From a virus: 38,454 nucleotides of DNA. The stretch covers positions 1 through 38,454 of the IMG/VR virus record IMGVR_UViG_3300027985_000605, one strand, 5' to 3'. Position numbers and translations under genes: made by a program. The notes beneath the pieces were generated by a model. It was given only the letters and a program-made list of their open reading frames with translations. It did not search any database and was not told the DNA's origin. Each line of letters opens with the position of its first letter. Position 1 is the first letter of the stretch. Shown one piece after another: positions 27,941-35,992 of this stretch.

Positions 27941-29379
27941 TGCAGATACCGATCATTCAAGGCATATATACGTCTGAAAATGCGGACTATCGCATCAAGT
28001 ATCCGCATAATCTGAAACCGGTCGCCCTTAACTCCGGCATCAGCCAGGGATATCTGCGACCGGTGGATGGTGTTCGGACGTTCGATGAAGTCACGCCACC
28101 AAGCAGCGCCGTGCTGACGCAGTATGCCGGGTTTGATCGGGCATCGGTAAACTATTTGGATTATTGCTACCGCCTCATCGGAGACAAACTTTTTAAAGTC
28201 GATTCAAACGGACTGCTTTACGAGGTCGATAAAGATCCGGCCATTACAATTTCAGGTATCGAGCAGACCAAACTGGATTACTCTTTCGATTACCTTGCCT
28301 TTTGCAGCGGTGGAGACTTCTTTCTTTACAACCCCCTCGGCACGTTTCCGGCGAACAGAATCCGGCAGAATACAGACGCGGATCTCGGCAAGGTCATCGA
28401 TTTCATTTTCATCGATGGATACTGGATGACAACCGACGGAGAGTTTCTGGTAGTCACCGAACTGGGCGATCCCTTCAGCGTTAATCCGCTTAAATACGGA
28501 TCAAGCGAACTTGATCCTGATCCCATAGTTGGCCTGCTTAAAGTGCGAGATGAAGCCTATGCGCTCAACAGATACACGGTGGAAGCGTTTTATAATAAGG
28601 GCGGCAATCTCTTTCCTTTTGACCGGATAGAGGGCAGCCGGATGATGCGGGGTTTGGTCGGCACCCGTGCTAAGATCGAATTTTTAGGGCAGATTGCTTT
28701 CCTCGGCGGCGGCAGAAATGAGCCGGTAAGCGTCTGGATCGGATTGAATGCGGAGACACAGAAGATCGCCACCAGAGAGATCGATCAGATCATTCAGGGC
28801 TACACCGAAGATCAATTGAAGGATGTTGTTTTCGAAAAAAGAATCGACCTGAATCACAAGCTCTTGATGATCAGACTTCCCGATCAAGTGCTTTGCTACG
28901 ATTACGGCGCCACCGAAGCTGCAGGCGCTCCGGTCTGGTACACCATGGATTACGGCTATCAGAATATCTGCTGGGCCTATGACAAGTGGATCGTCGGTAA
29001 TAATTCCGGCCAGGTGGGATATTTAGACAACAGCATCGGCACCTTTTGGGGCGAAGATCTCGCATGGGATTTCCAAACGCAGATCATTTATAACGAAAGC
29101 AATGGCGCGATCATTCACGATCTGGAGCTGGTCGGGTTGCCTGGGCGTATGGATTTAGGGGCAACGCCCACGATCTGGACCAGCTACAGCAACGATGGTG
29201 AAGTTTGGAGCCAGGAGTGGGCCGCAAGCGCCGGCAGCCAAGGCAACCGAACCAAACGACTGAAGTTTTTCCAGCAGGGCTGCATAGATCACTACCGCAT
29301 CCAGAGATTTAGAGGCTTTTCCGATGCACGGCTGTCGATTGCACGGCTCGAAGCGAATTTGGAGGCGCTTATCTATTGA
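27940..29379 (+). CDS. Packaged DNA stabilisation protein (P22 gp10-like)
   Basis: A 479-residue protein. 'ALNSGISQGYLRPVDGVRTFDE' at the N-terminus, 'VNYLDYCYRLIGDKLFKVD', 'FIDGYWMTTDGEFLVVTELGD' and 'YALNRYTVEAFYNKGG' are characteristic of the gp10 family, a beta-propeller-like hexamer that plugs the tail below gp4 and keeps DNA in the head. The gene order gp4-like, two virion genes, gp10-like agrees with P22. It starts at ATG 27940 and ends in TTGA overlap with the next gene. Confidence 0.92.
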   Translation: MQIPIIQGIYTSENADYRIKYPHNLKPVALNSGISQGYLRPVDGVRTFDEVTPPSSAVLTQYAGFDRASVNYLDYCYRLIGDKLFKVDSNGLLYEVDKDPAITISGIEQTKLDYSFDYLAFCSGGDFFLYNPLGTFPANRIRQNTDADLGKVIDFIFIDGYWMTTDGEFLVVTELGDPFSVNPLKYGSSELDPDPIVGLLKVRDEAYALNRYTVEAFYNKGGNLFPFDRIEGSRMMRGLVGTRAKIEFLGQIAFLGGGRNEPVSVWIGLNAETQKIATREIDQIIQGYTEDQLKDVVFEKRIDLNHKLLMIRLPDQVLCYDYGATEAAGAPVWYTMDYGYQNICWAYDKWIVGNNSGQVGYLDNSIGTFWGEDLAWDFQTQIIYNESNGAIIHDLELVGLPGRMDLGATPTIWTSYSNDGEVWSQEWAASAGSQGNRTKRLKFFQQGCIDHYRIQRFRGFSDARLSIARLEANLEALIY

Positions 29380-29687
29380 CGGAAATACTACCACCCAACC
29401 GAGTGCAGCTTGCAGAGTTTATCCGCAACCAGGAAACCATCCGGCGATTCGAAATATTGTTTCGAATGGTGGGCGAAGATCTGCCGGATGCGATTGAAAA
29501 CAGCACGGAAAGCGCTCTATCCGCCGCGAACCTTGCCCTTTCGCTCGTTAATGATCTCGCACAACAGGTAGGCAATGAAATAGCGGCTCTTGAAAGCATC
29601 GCCGCCATGGCGCTAGATCAGTCCGAACGGAATAAAAAAGAACTTCAAAATACCCGGTTTTACATCCATGCGGTAACCGCCTTATGA
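29376..29687 (+). CDS. Small coiled-coil virion-operon protein, 103 aa, TTG start
   Basis: TTG 29376 overlaps the gp10-like stop. 'LPPNRVQLAEFIRNQETIRRFEILFR' is a conserved start seen in phage structural operons, followed by a long Ala/Leu helix ('ESALSAANLALSLVNDLAQQVGNEIAALESIAAMALDQ') that should form a coiled coil. Role unknown; it may be a trimeric linker or assembly factor. Confidence 0.72.
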   Translation: MTEILPPNRVQLAEFIRNQETIRRFEILFRMVGEDLPDAIENSTESALSAANLALSLVNDLAQQVGNEIAALESIAAMALDQSERNKKELQNTRFYIHAVTAL

Positions 29688-30019
29688 GCTTAGAATTTAA
29701 ATGTGTGGCCCAGGACAGGGCATCATCAACTATCGACAACAGCCTTTATGCGCTGGGCCTGGAAGTGCGCCAGGCGCAGGTGTTCATGAAGTTCGCCAAT
29801 GTCTCTACATCTTCAGCCAAACTGCGGGTATATTATGATGCTTTCGGCAGCGGCTTTTCTGAAGATACGGCTATTTTTTGGGATATCACGCTAAGGCCGG
29901 GAGAGACACTGGAAGTGGACCACATATTTATGAATGATTCGAGCGCCGATACCGGCTACCGAACCGACACGGCAAACGCCATCACCGCAACCGTTTACGC
30001 GATAGAGGATCTGCTTTGA
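29684..30019 (+). CDS. Small beta-rich virion protein, 111 aa
   Basis: ATGA overlap with the previous gene. The protein is beta-rich: 'QVFMKFANVSTSSAKLRVYYDAFG', 'TAIFWDITLRPGETLEVDHIF' and 'TANAITATVYAIEDLL', the pattern of a small jelly-roll or beta-sandwich used in phage head or tail decoration. It resembles in pattern the 32181 product. The role is inferred. Confidence 0.68.
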   Translation: MSLEFKCVAQDRASSTIDNSLYALGLEVRQAQVFMKFANVSTSSAKLRVYYDAFGSGFSEDTAIFWDITLRPGETLEVDHIFMNDSSADTGYRTDTANAITATVYAIEDLL

Positions 30020-32181
30020 GTAAGCTTGTACCAAACCGACCGGGATTAATTGATCCCAACAACAGCAGTACGACGCCGCTTGGTATAGGCGCATCGTTCA
30101 ACGGGTCTTATGTTGATATCACGGAGTACGGCATTGCATATGTTTCTGTTTATTCGGATGTCGATTCTGCCACCGATGGGCTTGTCGTCAGCCAGAGCAT
30201 AGACGGAACGAATGCATATTTTACGGATGAATTTTCCATCACTGGGACAAGAGGAAAGAATTTTGCAATAAACTGCCATGCCAATTATTTGAAAGTTGAT
30301 TATACCAATGGCGGTAGTGGACAGACTACTTTTCAGATACAACTTAAGCTGAACGCCGATGGCCTTGCAAGCTCCCATAGGGTAAAAGACGACATTACAA
30401 CAGACGATGATGCACGTCTGGTAAAATCCGTCTTGATGACAAAAGCCAATGATCTCGAAGAGTATAAAAACATCGAGTTCATGAACCCAATGCCGATTGG
30501 CGGAGAAAGCACTTATCCTCACGATGTAAATGTCTCACGGTCAGATATCGGCAATTTTTCCGGCAGTATCATCGATCTGTTTGACGACCGGTTTACGACG
30601 ATAACTGATTCAACCGCAACAAATCCTAAAGTAATTACAATCTATTTTGAGCGCACGATCCAAAGCACGACAATGGGATGGGCCACGACGACAGGCGATT
30701 TTTCGAACATCGTTCTAAAATACGGCTTAACCGGAATCCCAGACCAGACGATATACGATGGATCTGCCGATGGTACAAAGCGATCAGTCTTTAAATATGA
30801 CACGGCGCCGTTGACTTTTTCTAAACTGGTCATTGAATTTCACACCGCTGATCCGGTTTCACTTTCTTTTTTTATTGCCAGCAAAGCATATCAACGAATC
30901 GCGCAGTTACAGGGGATAGATGAAGAATCTAATCAACTTGTCAATGTAGGCGCAACGCCGGGCGGAAATCTGCGGGTATCTCTACAAGAGTATGGTGACA
31001 CACCGGCAATTGATGCGTTCGACCGACTTCGTGTAAGCCATCCATTCACTATTTTCGACAGCAAACAACTTTGGGACGATCAGCCTCTTTTCTTTGACGA
31101 AAGCCTGGGGGGAAGCGCGACATCAACGCACTCAACAGTCCATGCCCGTGTCCAGCTTACCGTGACAGCATCGGCGTCCGATTATGCAATACGGCAGACA
31201 AAGCAGAGATTCAATTATCAGCCGGGTAAATCGACCTTGATCCTTTTGACTTTCATTGCAACCCAGGAAACCGGGATTACAAAGCGTATCGGCTTTTTCG
31301 ACGGCACCGGCGGCACGTTCATGACCCCCAACGATGGGATATTCTTTGAAGTAAATGACACGACATGCTCATGGAATATCGCCAAAAACGGATCGACTAC
31401 CGAAACCGTTACCCAGGCAAACTGGAATTATGATCCGATGGACGGCACCGGCCCAAGTGGTATTACGCTTGATCTGGATGCCACACAAATAGCAATAATA
31501 GACTTCGAATATCTTGGCACCGGCAGGGTCCGCGTTGGATTCGTTATTGACGGTATTATTAGATACGTTCATTACTTCAATCATGCCAATGATAGTACTT
31601 TCACGACCGTTTATATGTCTTCTCCAAATCAGCCGATTCGGTACGATATCCAGAGCGACGGCACCGGGGCTGGATCGATAGACCATATCTGCGGCACTGT
31701 AATGAGCGAGGGCGGACTGGAGTTAACCGGGGTTGGTAGAAGTATTGACACGCAAAATACCCATTTAGATGCCAATGCCGCAGATACTATTTATGTACTT
31801 TTAGCATTGAGATTGAAAACAACTCACCTCGACTTAACAGTACTACCGCAAAGTTTTTCAATGATTTCTGAAACTAATGATGATTTTTTGGCAATGCTTT
31901 TGTTGAACCCCACATATGCCGGAACGCTGACATATGCGGACATTACAAATAGCGGATGCCAACGGGCTGCAGGTGCAACTGCTAATACAATCAGCGCCGA
32001 AGGAACAAAACTGGCAAGCTTTTATGCCAAAAGTGCTGGCAGCACGTCATCGAATATCGTTAACAATCTCCGTATTGGAAGTAATATAGATGGAACTCGT
32101 GACGAATTAATTCTGGCAGTCAGGCCGCTTAGTTCAAATGCAGACATTCAAGGGTCACTTATTTTCAGGGAATTACTCTAA
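30016..32181 (+). CDS. Large beta-rich virion protein, 721 aa, TTG start
   Basis: TTG 30016 overlaps the preceding stop (TTGA). The N-terminal 115 residues look like a beta-sandwich ('YVSVYSDVDSATDGLVVSQSID' and 'NCHANYLKVDYTNGG'). From about residue 335, 'AFDRLRVSHPFTIFDSKQLWDD' opens a long conserved module ('RFNYQPGKSTLILLTF', 'GITKRIGFFDGTGG', 'DFEYLGTGRVRVGFVIDGI', 'MSSPNQPIRYDI') that occurs in many phage and some eukaryotic-virus structural proteins. It is probably a surface or tail-associated adhesin-like component. No enzyme motif is apparent. Confidence 0.75.
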   Translation: MSKLVPNRPGLIDPNNSSTTPLGIGASFNGSYVDITEYGIAYVSVYSDVDSATDGLVVSQSIDGTNAYFTDEFSITGTRGKNFAINCHANYLKVDYTNGGSGQTTFQIQLKLNADGLASSHRVKDDITTDDDARLVKSVLMTKANDLEEYKNIEFMNPMPIGGESTYPHDVNVSRSDIGNFSGSIIDLFDDRFTTITDSTATNPKVITIYFERTIQSTTMGWATTTGDFSNIVLKYGLTGIPDQTIYDGSADGTKRSVFKYDTAPLTFSKLVIEFHTADPVSLSFFIASKAYQRIAQLQGIDEESNQLVNVGATPGGNLRVSLQEYGDTPAIDAFDRLRVSHPFTIFDSKQLWDDQPLFFDESLGGSATSTHSTVHARVQLTVTASASDYAIRQTKQRFNYQPGKSTLILLTFIATQETGITKRIGFFDGTGGTFMTPNDGIFFEVNDTTCSWNIAKNGSTTETVTQANWNYDPMDGTGPSGITLDLDATQIAIIDFEYLGTGRVRVGFVIDGIIRYVHYFNHANDSTFTTVYMSSPNQPIRYDIQSDGTGAGSIDHICGTVMSEGGLELTGVGRSIDTQNTHLDANAADTIYVLLALRLKTTHLDLTVLPQSFSMISETNDDFLAMLLLNPTYAGTLTYADITNSGCQRAAGATANTISAEGTKLASFYAKSAGSTSSNIVNNLRIGSNIDGTRDELILAVRPLSSNADIQGSLIFRELL

Positions 32182-32516
32182 TGGCCGTAAACATAAAGAA
32201 CATCATCCCGCGAAAAACAGCCGCATCCGGCGCGGAGACACAATACACTGCGGTTAATTGCACGACCGTTATAGACAAATTCACGATCTCGAACGTCACG
32301 GCTATAACCGCCGGTATTCTGGTCTATCTGGTTGCAAGCGGAGATTCACCGGGAAATGATAACCTTGTCATCCCGATAAAATTCATCCAGGGCAACGAAG
32401 TCTATACCTGCCCGGAGCTTGTCGGCCAGGTTCTTTTAGCAGGCGGTTACATTTCAACCAATGCCCTGGCCGGATCGACATTCACGCTATCGGCCAGCGG
32501 GAGGGAGATCACATGA
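32181..32516 (+). CDS. Small beta-rich virion protein, 111 aa
   Basis: TAATG overlap with the preceding gene. The pattern is 'AVNCTTVIDKFTISNVTAITAGILVYLV' then 'LVIPIKFIQGNEVYTCPELVGQVLLAGGYISTNA' and 'STFTLSASGREIT', a single beta-sandwich domain widespread next to phage head and tail genes. It may bind the larger 721-aa product. The stop overlaps the next start as ATGA. Confidence 0.68.
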   Translation: MAVNIKNIIPRKTAASGAETQYTAVNCTTVIDKFTISNVTAITAGILVYLVASGDSPGNDNLVIPIKFIQGNEVYTCPELVGQVLLAGGYISTNALAGSTFTLSASGREIT

Positions 32517-32962
32517 TATTAGGATCTAAAGCGGACTACCGTACCATGAGCGCGTTGGATAGAGGCATCGGCAGCGGCAATGCATTGCTTCGCGGCATGG
32601 ATTACGGCCAGGCGATATATGATCGAAGTATTGCGCGGTCACAAAGCCAGCTTAACAAATTGCAGACATCCCGCAAAACAATCGAACAGCTTTACAACCC
32701 CATTACTTTAGGGGCCGAGCCCATGCCGCAACCTATCGGGCAGGTTCAGCAGGGATACTTCGGCCAGCAAATGCAACCGATGCAGCAGCAGCAAATGCAG
32801 CCGGTGGCCCAGGCCCAGCAAAGCTATTTGACGCCGCAGCAGACCGAACAGGCCCAAACACAGCAGCCATGGCAGATGTACGCTCAAAATTATTATTCGC
32901 AGCAGCAACCGTTATCTTCGAACTATAATTTCAACCCGTATCAGCAGAATTATGCATGGTAA
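32513..32962 (+). CDS. Gln-rich virion-operon protein, 149 aa
   Basis: ATG 32513 after GGGAGGGAGATCAC. The first 65 residues are helical ('NALLRGMDYGQAIYDRSIARSQSQLNKLQTSRKTIEQLY'). The remainder is a low-complexity Gln/Met/Pro-rich tail with QQMQP repeats. The tail is probably disordered and could aid assembly or ejection. No family identified. It overlaps the cupin-SET gene by 7 bases. Confidence 0.6.
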   Translation: MILGSKADYRTMSALDRGIGSGNALLRGMDYGQAIYDRSIARSQSQLNKLQTSRKTIEQLYNPITLGAEPMPQPIGQVQQGYFGQQMQPMQQQQMQPVAQAQQSYLTPQQTEQAQTQQPWQMYAQNYYSQQQPLSSNYNFNPYQQNYAW

Positions 32963-33720
32963 ATTTACCGGACACAAAGATCGTCGATGACATCATCCGT
33001 AAAGTAGACAAGCTGCCGCAGATGCAATGCCCTGTTACGAATTACTTTGCGCCGGGGATCTATGTAAGGGAGATGTTCATCCCGGCCGGGACCATTGCGG
33101 TGGGGCACAAGCATTTAACGGAGCATGTCTGCACTATCGTTCACGGCAAAATCGCATTTCTTCGCATGGATCGATCCATAGATTACTACGAAGCACCATC
33201 GACTTTCATCGCCGGTACGGGCCGCAAAATAGTTTACGCTATCGAAGATACGGTCGTGCAGAACATCCACCCGAATCCCGATAACATCGATGACCAGACG
33301 GAGCTTGAAAAGATATTCATCGATAAGACCGGTGTTTACGAAGAGATTGAAGATAGATCGGAACGTATCGAAGATATCAAAGATTTTGAAAGCCTCGGTT
33401 ATGAAAACGGCAAAGAAAAGTATATTCCGCTGGTAAACGGATTCCGAACGGCTCTATCTAAAAACAGAAGCAACATCCACGGCAAGGGTCTTTTCGCCAC
33501 CTGGCCGTTCAAGCTACATGAATATATCTGCCCGTGGGAGATCGGAGGTCAATTGACCGAAGCGGCACGCTGGATCAATCACGCCAAAAGACCGAACGCA
33601 TATTTAAATAGAATCATGCCGGGAGAAACCGCAGTGATCGCAAAAAGAGATATCAACGGCTGCATCGGCGGCGGCCCCGGAGATGAAATAACGATAGACT
33701 ACAGGAGTCTGATGCCATGA
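32956..33720 (+). CDS. Cupin-SET fusion: predicted protein lysine methyltransferase
   Basis: A 254-residue, two-domain protein. Residues 25-107 form a cupin ('IYVREMFIPAGTIAVGHKH' with H51/H53/H57 as likely metal ligands, and a later H105). An acidic linker follows. Residues 165-250 have SET-domain hallmarks in order: the substrate/SAM strand 'RSNIHGKGLFAT' (171-182), 'RWINHAKRPNA' (205-215, equivalent of the NHxxxPN motif) and GDEITIDY (242-249, equivalent of GEE-I-DY). SET domains transfer methyl groups from SAM to lysine. The gene lies between a Gln-rich protein and the ejection protein and overlaps both. Target and purpose are unknown. The fold assignment is strong; activity is inferred. 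Confidence 0.82.
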   Translation: MVNLPDTKIVDDIIRKVDKLPQMQCPVTNYFAPGIYVREMFIPAGTIAVGHKHLTEHVCTIVHGKIAFLRMDRSIDYYEAPSTFIAGTGRKIVYAIEDTVVQNIHPNPDNIDDQTELEKIFIDKTGVYEEIEDRSERIEDIKDFESLGYENGKEKYIPLVNGFRTALSKNRSNIHGKGLFATWPFKLHEYICPWEIGGQLTEAARWINHAKRPNAYLNRIMPGETAVIAKRDINGCIGGGPGDEITIDYRSLMP

Positions 33721-34724
33721 GTTGGGGAGCAATCGCAGGCGCGGCAATTGTGACGGTAGGCGGCCTGGTATCCGCTAACCAAAAAAAGCAGGCGATAAAG
33801 GGGGCGGCAAACGCGCAGAAGTCTGCGACCAATACCGCCATATCCGAAGAACAGCGTCAGTATGATCTCAACATGCAGGAATATCAGCGCAAACAAGCCA
33901 TCTTAGAGCAGCAGCAGGCGCAGACCACGCAGTTGATGACGCCTTATATCCAGGCAGGGCAAGGCGCTCTATATGAGCTTATGGCGCTCTCCGGTGTCGC
34001 CATGCCGCAGCAGCCGACGACGCCTGTAGGATTGACCGCCTATCAGCCAAGCGCATCAGAACGGGCCAGCTTATTACCGGCGACTTCCACCGATGCATCC
34101 GGCAAGATCACAATCGGCGGAGCCGCAGCAGGCGCGCCGGCCACCGGAGAAGTGGGCATCCAGGGGACCAGAGGCGGCGCACTTGGGCAGATAGCCGGAA
34201 CAGTCGGCGGTGCTTTAGGGAAAAGCATTCAGGGAACAGTTGCAGCGGCACCGCAGATCCAGCAGGTGCAAGGCGCCGCGAACCCTTATGCCGGGATGAC
34301 CGGACAAGAAGCGCAGGCGGCAGCCATTGAAAACATCGCTTCAAGTCCATTGCTGCAGGAATTGACCGCCCAGGGAGAACAGGCATTGCTTCAGCAGGCA
34401 TCGGCCACCGGAGGATTAAGAGGCGGCAATATCCAGGGAGCCTTGGCGCAGTATAGGCCGCAGATGCTCCAACAGGCGATCAGCGATCAATACAGCCGAC
34501 TCGGCAACCTTGCCGGAAGAGGGACAAGCGCCATATCATCCTTGCCTTATATCAGTCAGCCTGGGGCTATGCCGACAAATAATTTGTCAAACTTGTATCA
34601 GGATTTAGGTTCCGCCCAGGCCGGAAACATATTAGGCCAAAGCCAGGCGCAAAATCAGATTTACAGCAACATCGCCCAGGGACTCGGCACCGCAGCAGGC
34701 GCATACTTCAACCAGGGGAAATAA
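33717..34724 (+). CDS. DNA ejection / internal virion protein, first of set
   Basis: ATGA overlap. The protein starts 'MSWGAIAGAAIVTVGGLVSA', an Ala/Gly-rich membrane-like segment as in phage ejection proteins (P22 gp7/gp20 group), followed by helices ('ISEEQRQYDLNMQEYQRKQAILEQQQAQ'). The long middle is low-complexity Gly/Ala/Gln, and the C-terminus has 'ATGGLRGGNIQGALAQYRPQMLQQAI'. It is likely stored in the head and delivered with DNA to help form the trans-envelope channel. Assigned from layout and composition, not from one decisive motif. Confidence 0.75.
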   Translation: MSWGAIAGAAIVTVGGLVSANQKKQAIKGAANAQKSATNTAISEEQRQYDLNMQEYQRKQAILEQQQAQTTQLMTPYIQAGQGALYELMALSGVAMPQQPTTPVGLTAYQPSASERASLLPATSTDASGKITIGGAAAGAPATGEVGIQGTRGGALGQIAGTVGGALGKSIQGTVAAAPQIQQVQGAANPYAGMTGQEAQAAAIENIASSPLLQELTAQGEQALLQQASATGGLRGGNIQGALAQYRPQMLQQAISDQYSRLGNLAGRGTSAISSLPYISQPGAMPTNNLSNLYQDLGSAQAGNILGQSQAQNQIYSNIAQGLGTAAGAYFNQGK

Positions 34725-34725
34725 C

Positions 34726-34980
34726 ATGCAGCAACCGATGAATTATCTAACCGGCGAAATGCCCAACATCGGCGCAAGCCTGATGCAAGGTTATGCTTTA
34801 GGACAGGATATCCAGGCCAAACGCGCCGCCCAGGCCCGGCAGGCCGAAATGCAAAACGACCTGGCAGCATTTGCAGAGCAAAAGAACAAAACCGCCGCCG
34901 ACTACCAGGGCATGATGGAAAAGTATCCCGAAATGTCAGGCGAAGGTCAATCAGCTCATGAGCTTTTACGCGCCGCTTAA
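34726..34980 (+). CDS. Ejection protein fragment 1 (N-terminal), 84 aa
   Basis: ATG 34726 after GGGGAAATAAC. Helical, with 'MQGYALGQDIQAKRAAQARQAEMQNDLAAFAEQKNKTAADYQGMM' and 'EKYPEMSGEGQSAHELL'. This reads as the beginning of a longer P22 gp20/gp16-type protein that continues in another frame from about 34958. Relatives have extra residues between the 'YP-' helix and the 'YA-L' helix, so a short deletion or indel near 34958-34975 is likely. Confidence 0.65.
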   Translation: MQQPMNYLTGEMPNIGASLMQGYALGQDIQAKRAAQARQAEMQNDLAAFAEQKNKTAADYQGMMEKYPEMSGEGQSAHELLRAA

Positions 34981-35779
34981 AGGAGGCAATACCGAAGCGG
35001 CTAAAAAGCAGATAGATCAATTAATAGAGGCTTACAAAAACAGCGGCCAGCAAGCCGAAGCGCAGAACATGCAGACCATTAGAGACAACATTGACCTTGA
35101 TCCGCAGGGGGCCATCACTTCGTCTGAGATGTTTCTTTTCAATGCGATGGATCCGGAGCGGTTTAAAAAGCTTTCAGAATCGCAAGAGCTTTTAGGCAAA
35201 GAGCGCCGCGCTACGGATATGGCACCGCTCGAACAGAAAAAGATGAAAGCCGAGATCATCAAGTCTGGAGTGGATGCCGGATTGACCGAAAAAGAGGCAT
35301 TGCGAACAGAAGCGCAGACCAGAAAGTATGATGCCGAAACGCAAAAACTTTTCATGGAGATGGAAGCACTTAAAAAGCAGGGGCCGATACCAGATGAAAA
35401 AAAGTTCGATATGGAGCGAAAGCTTTCCGGTGAATATCAAAAAGGCATTTCCGAATTTTCAAAAGTGCAGGATGCCTTTCGGCGGATCGAGCAAACAGAG
35501 AATACCGCCGCCGGTGACATGGCGTTGATATTCAATTATATGAAAATGCTCGATCCCGGCTCGACGGTTCGAGAGGGAGAATTTGCCACCGCAGAACAGG
35601 CAGCCGGAGTGCCGACAAGAATTTTAAATCTGTATAATCGACTGCTGACCGGAAAACGTCTCAGCGATTCACAGATAAAAGATTTTACGAGCCAGGCTAA
35701 AAAGCTTTATAACGCCGCCGGTAAAAAAGAGAACGAAGTAAGATCCGGTCTGCAAAAAGTAGCAGAAAGTAGCAGATAA
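34958..35779 (+). CDS. Ejection protein fragment 2 (central), 273 aa
   Basis: The frame encodes 'FYAPLKGGNTEAAKKQIDQLIEAYKNSGQQ', then helices, then 'AGDMALIFNYMKMLDPGSTVREGEFATAEQAAG' and 'RILNLYNRLLTGKRLSDSQIKDF', a segment typical of phage DNA ejection proteins. The ATG at 34958 might allow separate translation but has a weak site. The frame is cut at 35779 by a 10-bp tandem duplication. Without it the protein would continue as VADNYQLNADNVF and on to 35981. Confidence 0.72.
   Translation: MSFYAPLKGGNTEAAKKQIDQLIEAYKNSGQQAEAQNMQTIRDNIDLDPQGAITSSEMFLFNAMDPERFKKLSESQELLGKERRATDMAPLEQKKMKAEIIKSGVDAGLTEKEALRTEAQTRKYDAETQKLFMEMEALKKQGPIPDEKKFDMERKLSGEYQKGISEFSKVQDAFRRIEQTENTAAGDMALIFNYMKMLDPGSTVREGEFATAEQAAGVPTRILNLYNRLLTGKRLSDSQIKDFTSQAKKLYNAAGKKENEVRSGLQKVAESSR
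35756..35775 (+). repeat. Exact 10-bp tandem duplication that shifts the reading frame
   Basis: AAAGTAGCAG occurs twice in direct succession (35756-35765 and 35766-35775). Removing one copy joins the frame ending at 35779 to that ending at 35981. Confidence 0.9.
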
Positions 35780-35786
35780 TTATCAA

Positions 35787-35981
35787 TTGAATGCTGACAA
35801 TGTTTTTACGACGCCACCGGCTGAAACCATGGGCGAAAAACCGCAGCAGCAGGCCCAGCCGCAGCAAACCGGCGCAGCAGAAACGGCGCAGGTAACCGCC
35901 ACGAACCCGCAGACAGGGCAGAAAATAATATTCGTCAATGGCCAATGGCTTGACATGCAAACCAGACAGCCTTTGCAGTAA
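35787..35981 (+). pseudogene. Ejection protein fragment 3 (C-terminal)
   Basis: Frame-shifted end of the same protein: after the duplication it reads ADNYQLNADNVFTTPP, then a Gln/Pro/Ala-rich tail and 'GQKIIFVNGQWLDMQTRQPLQ'. The TTG at 35787 is the first in-frame start-like codon, but a separate gene is not likely. The tail resembles ends of virion proteins in this operon. Confidence 0.65.
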
Positions 35982-35992
35982 GAGGATAAAAG

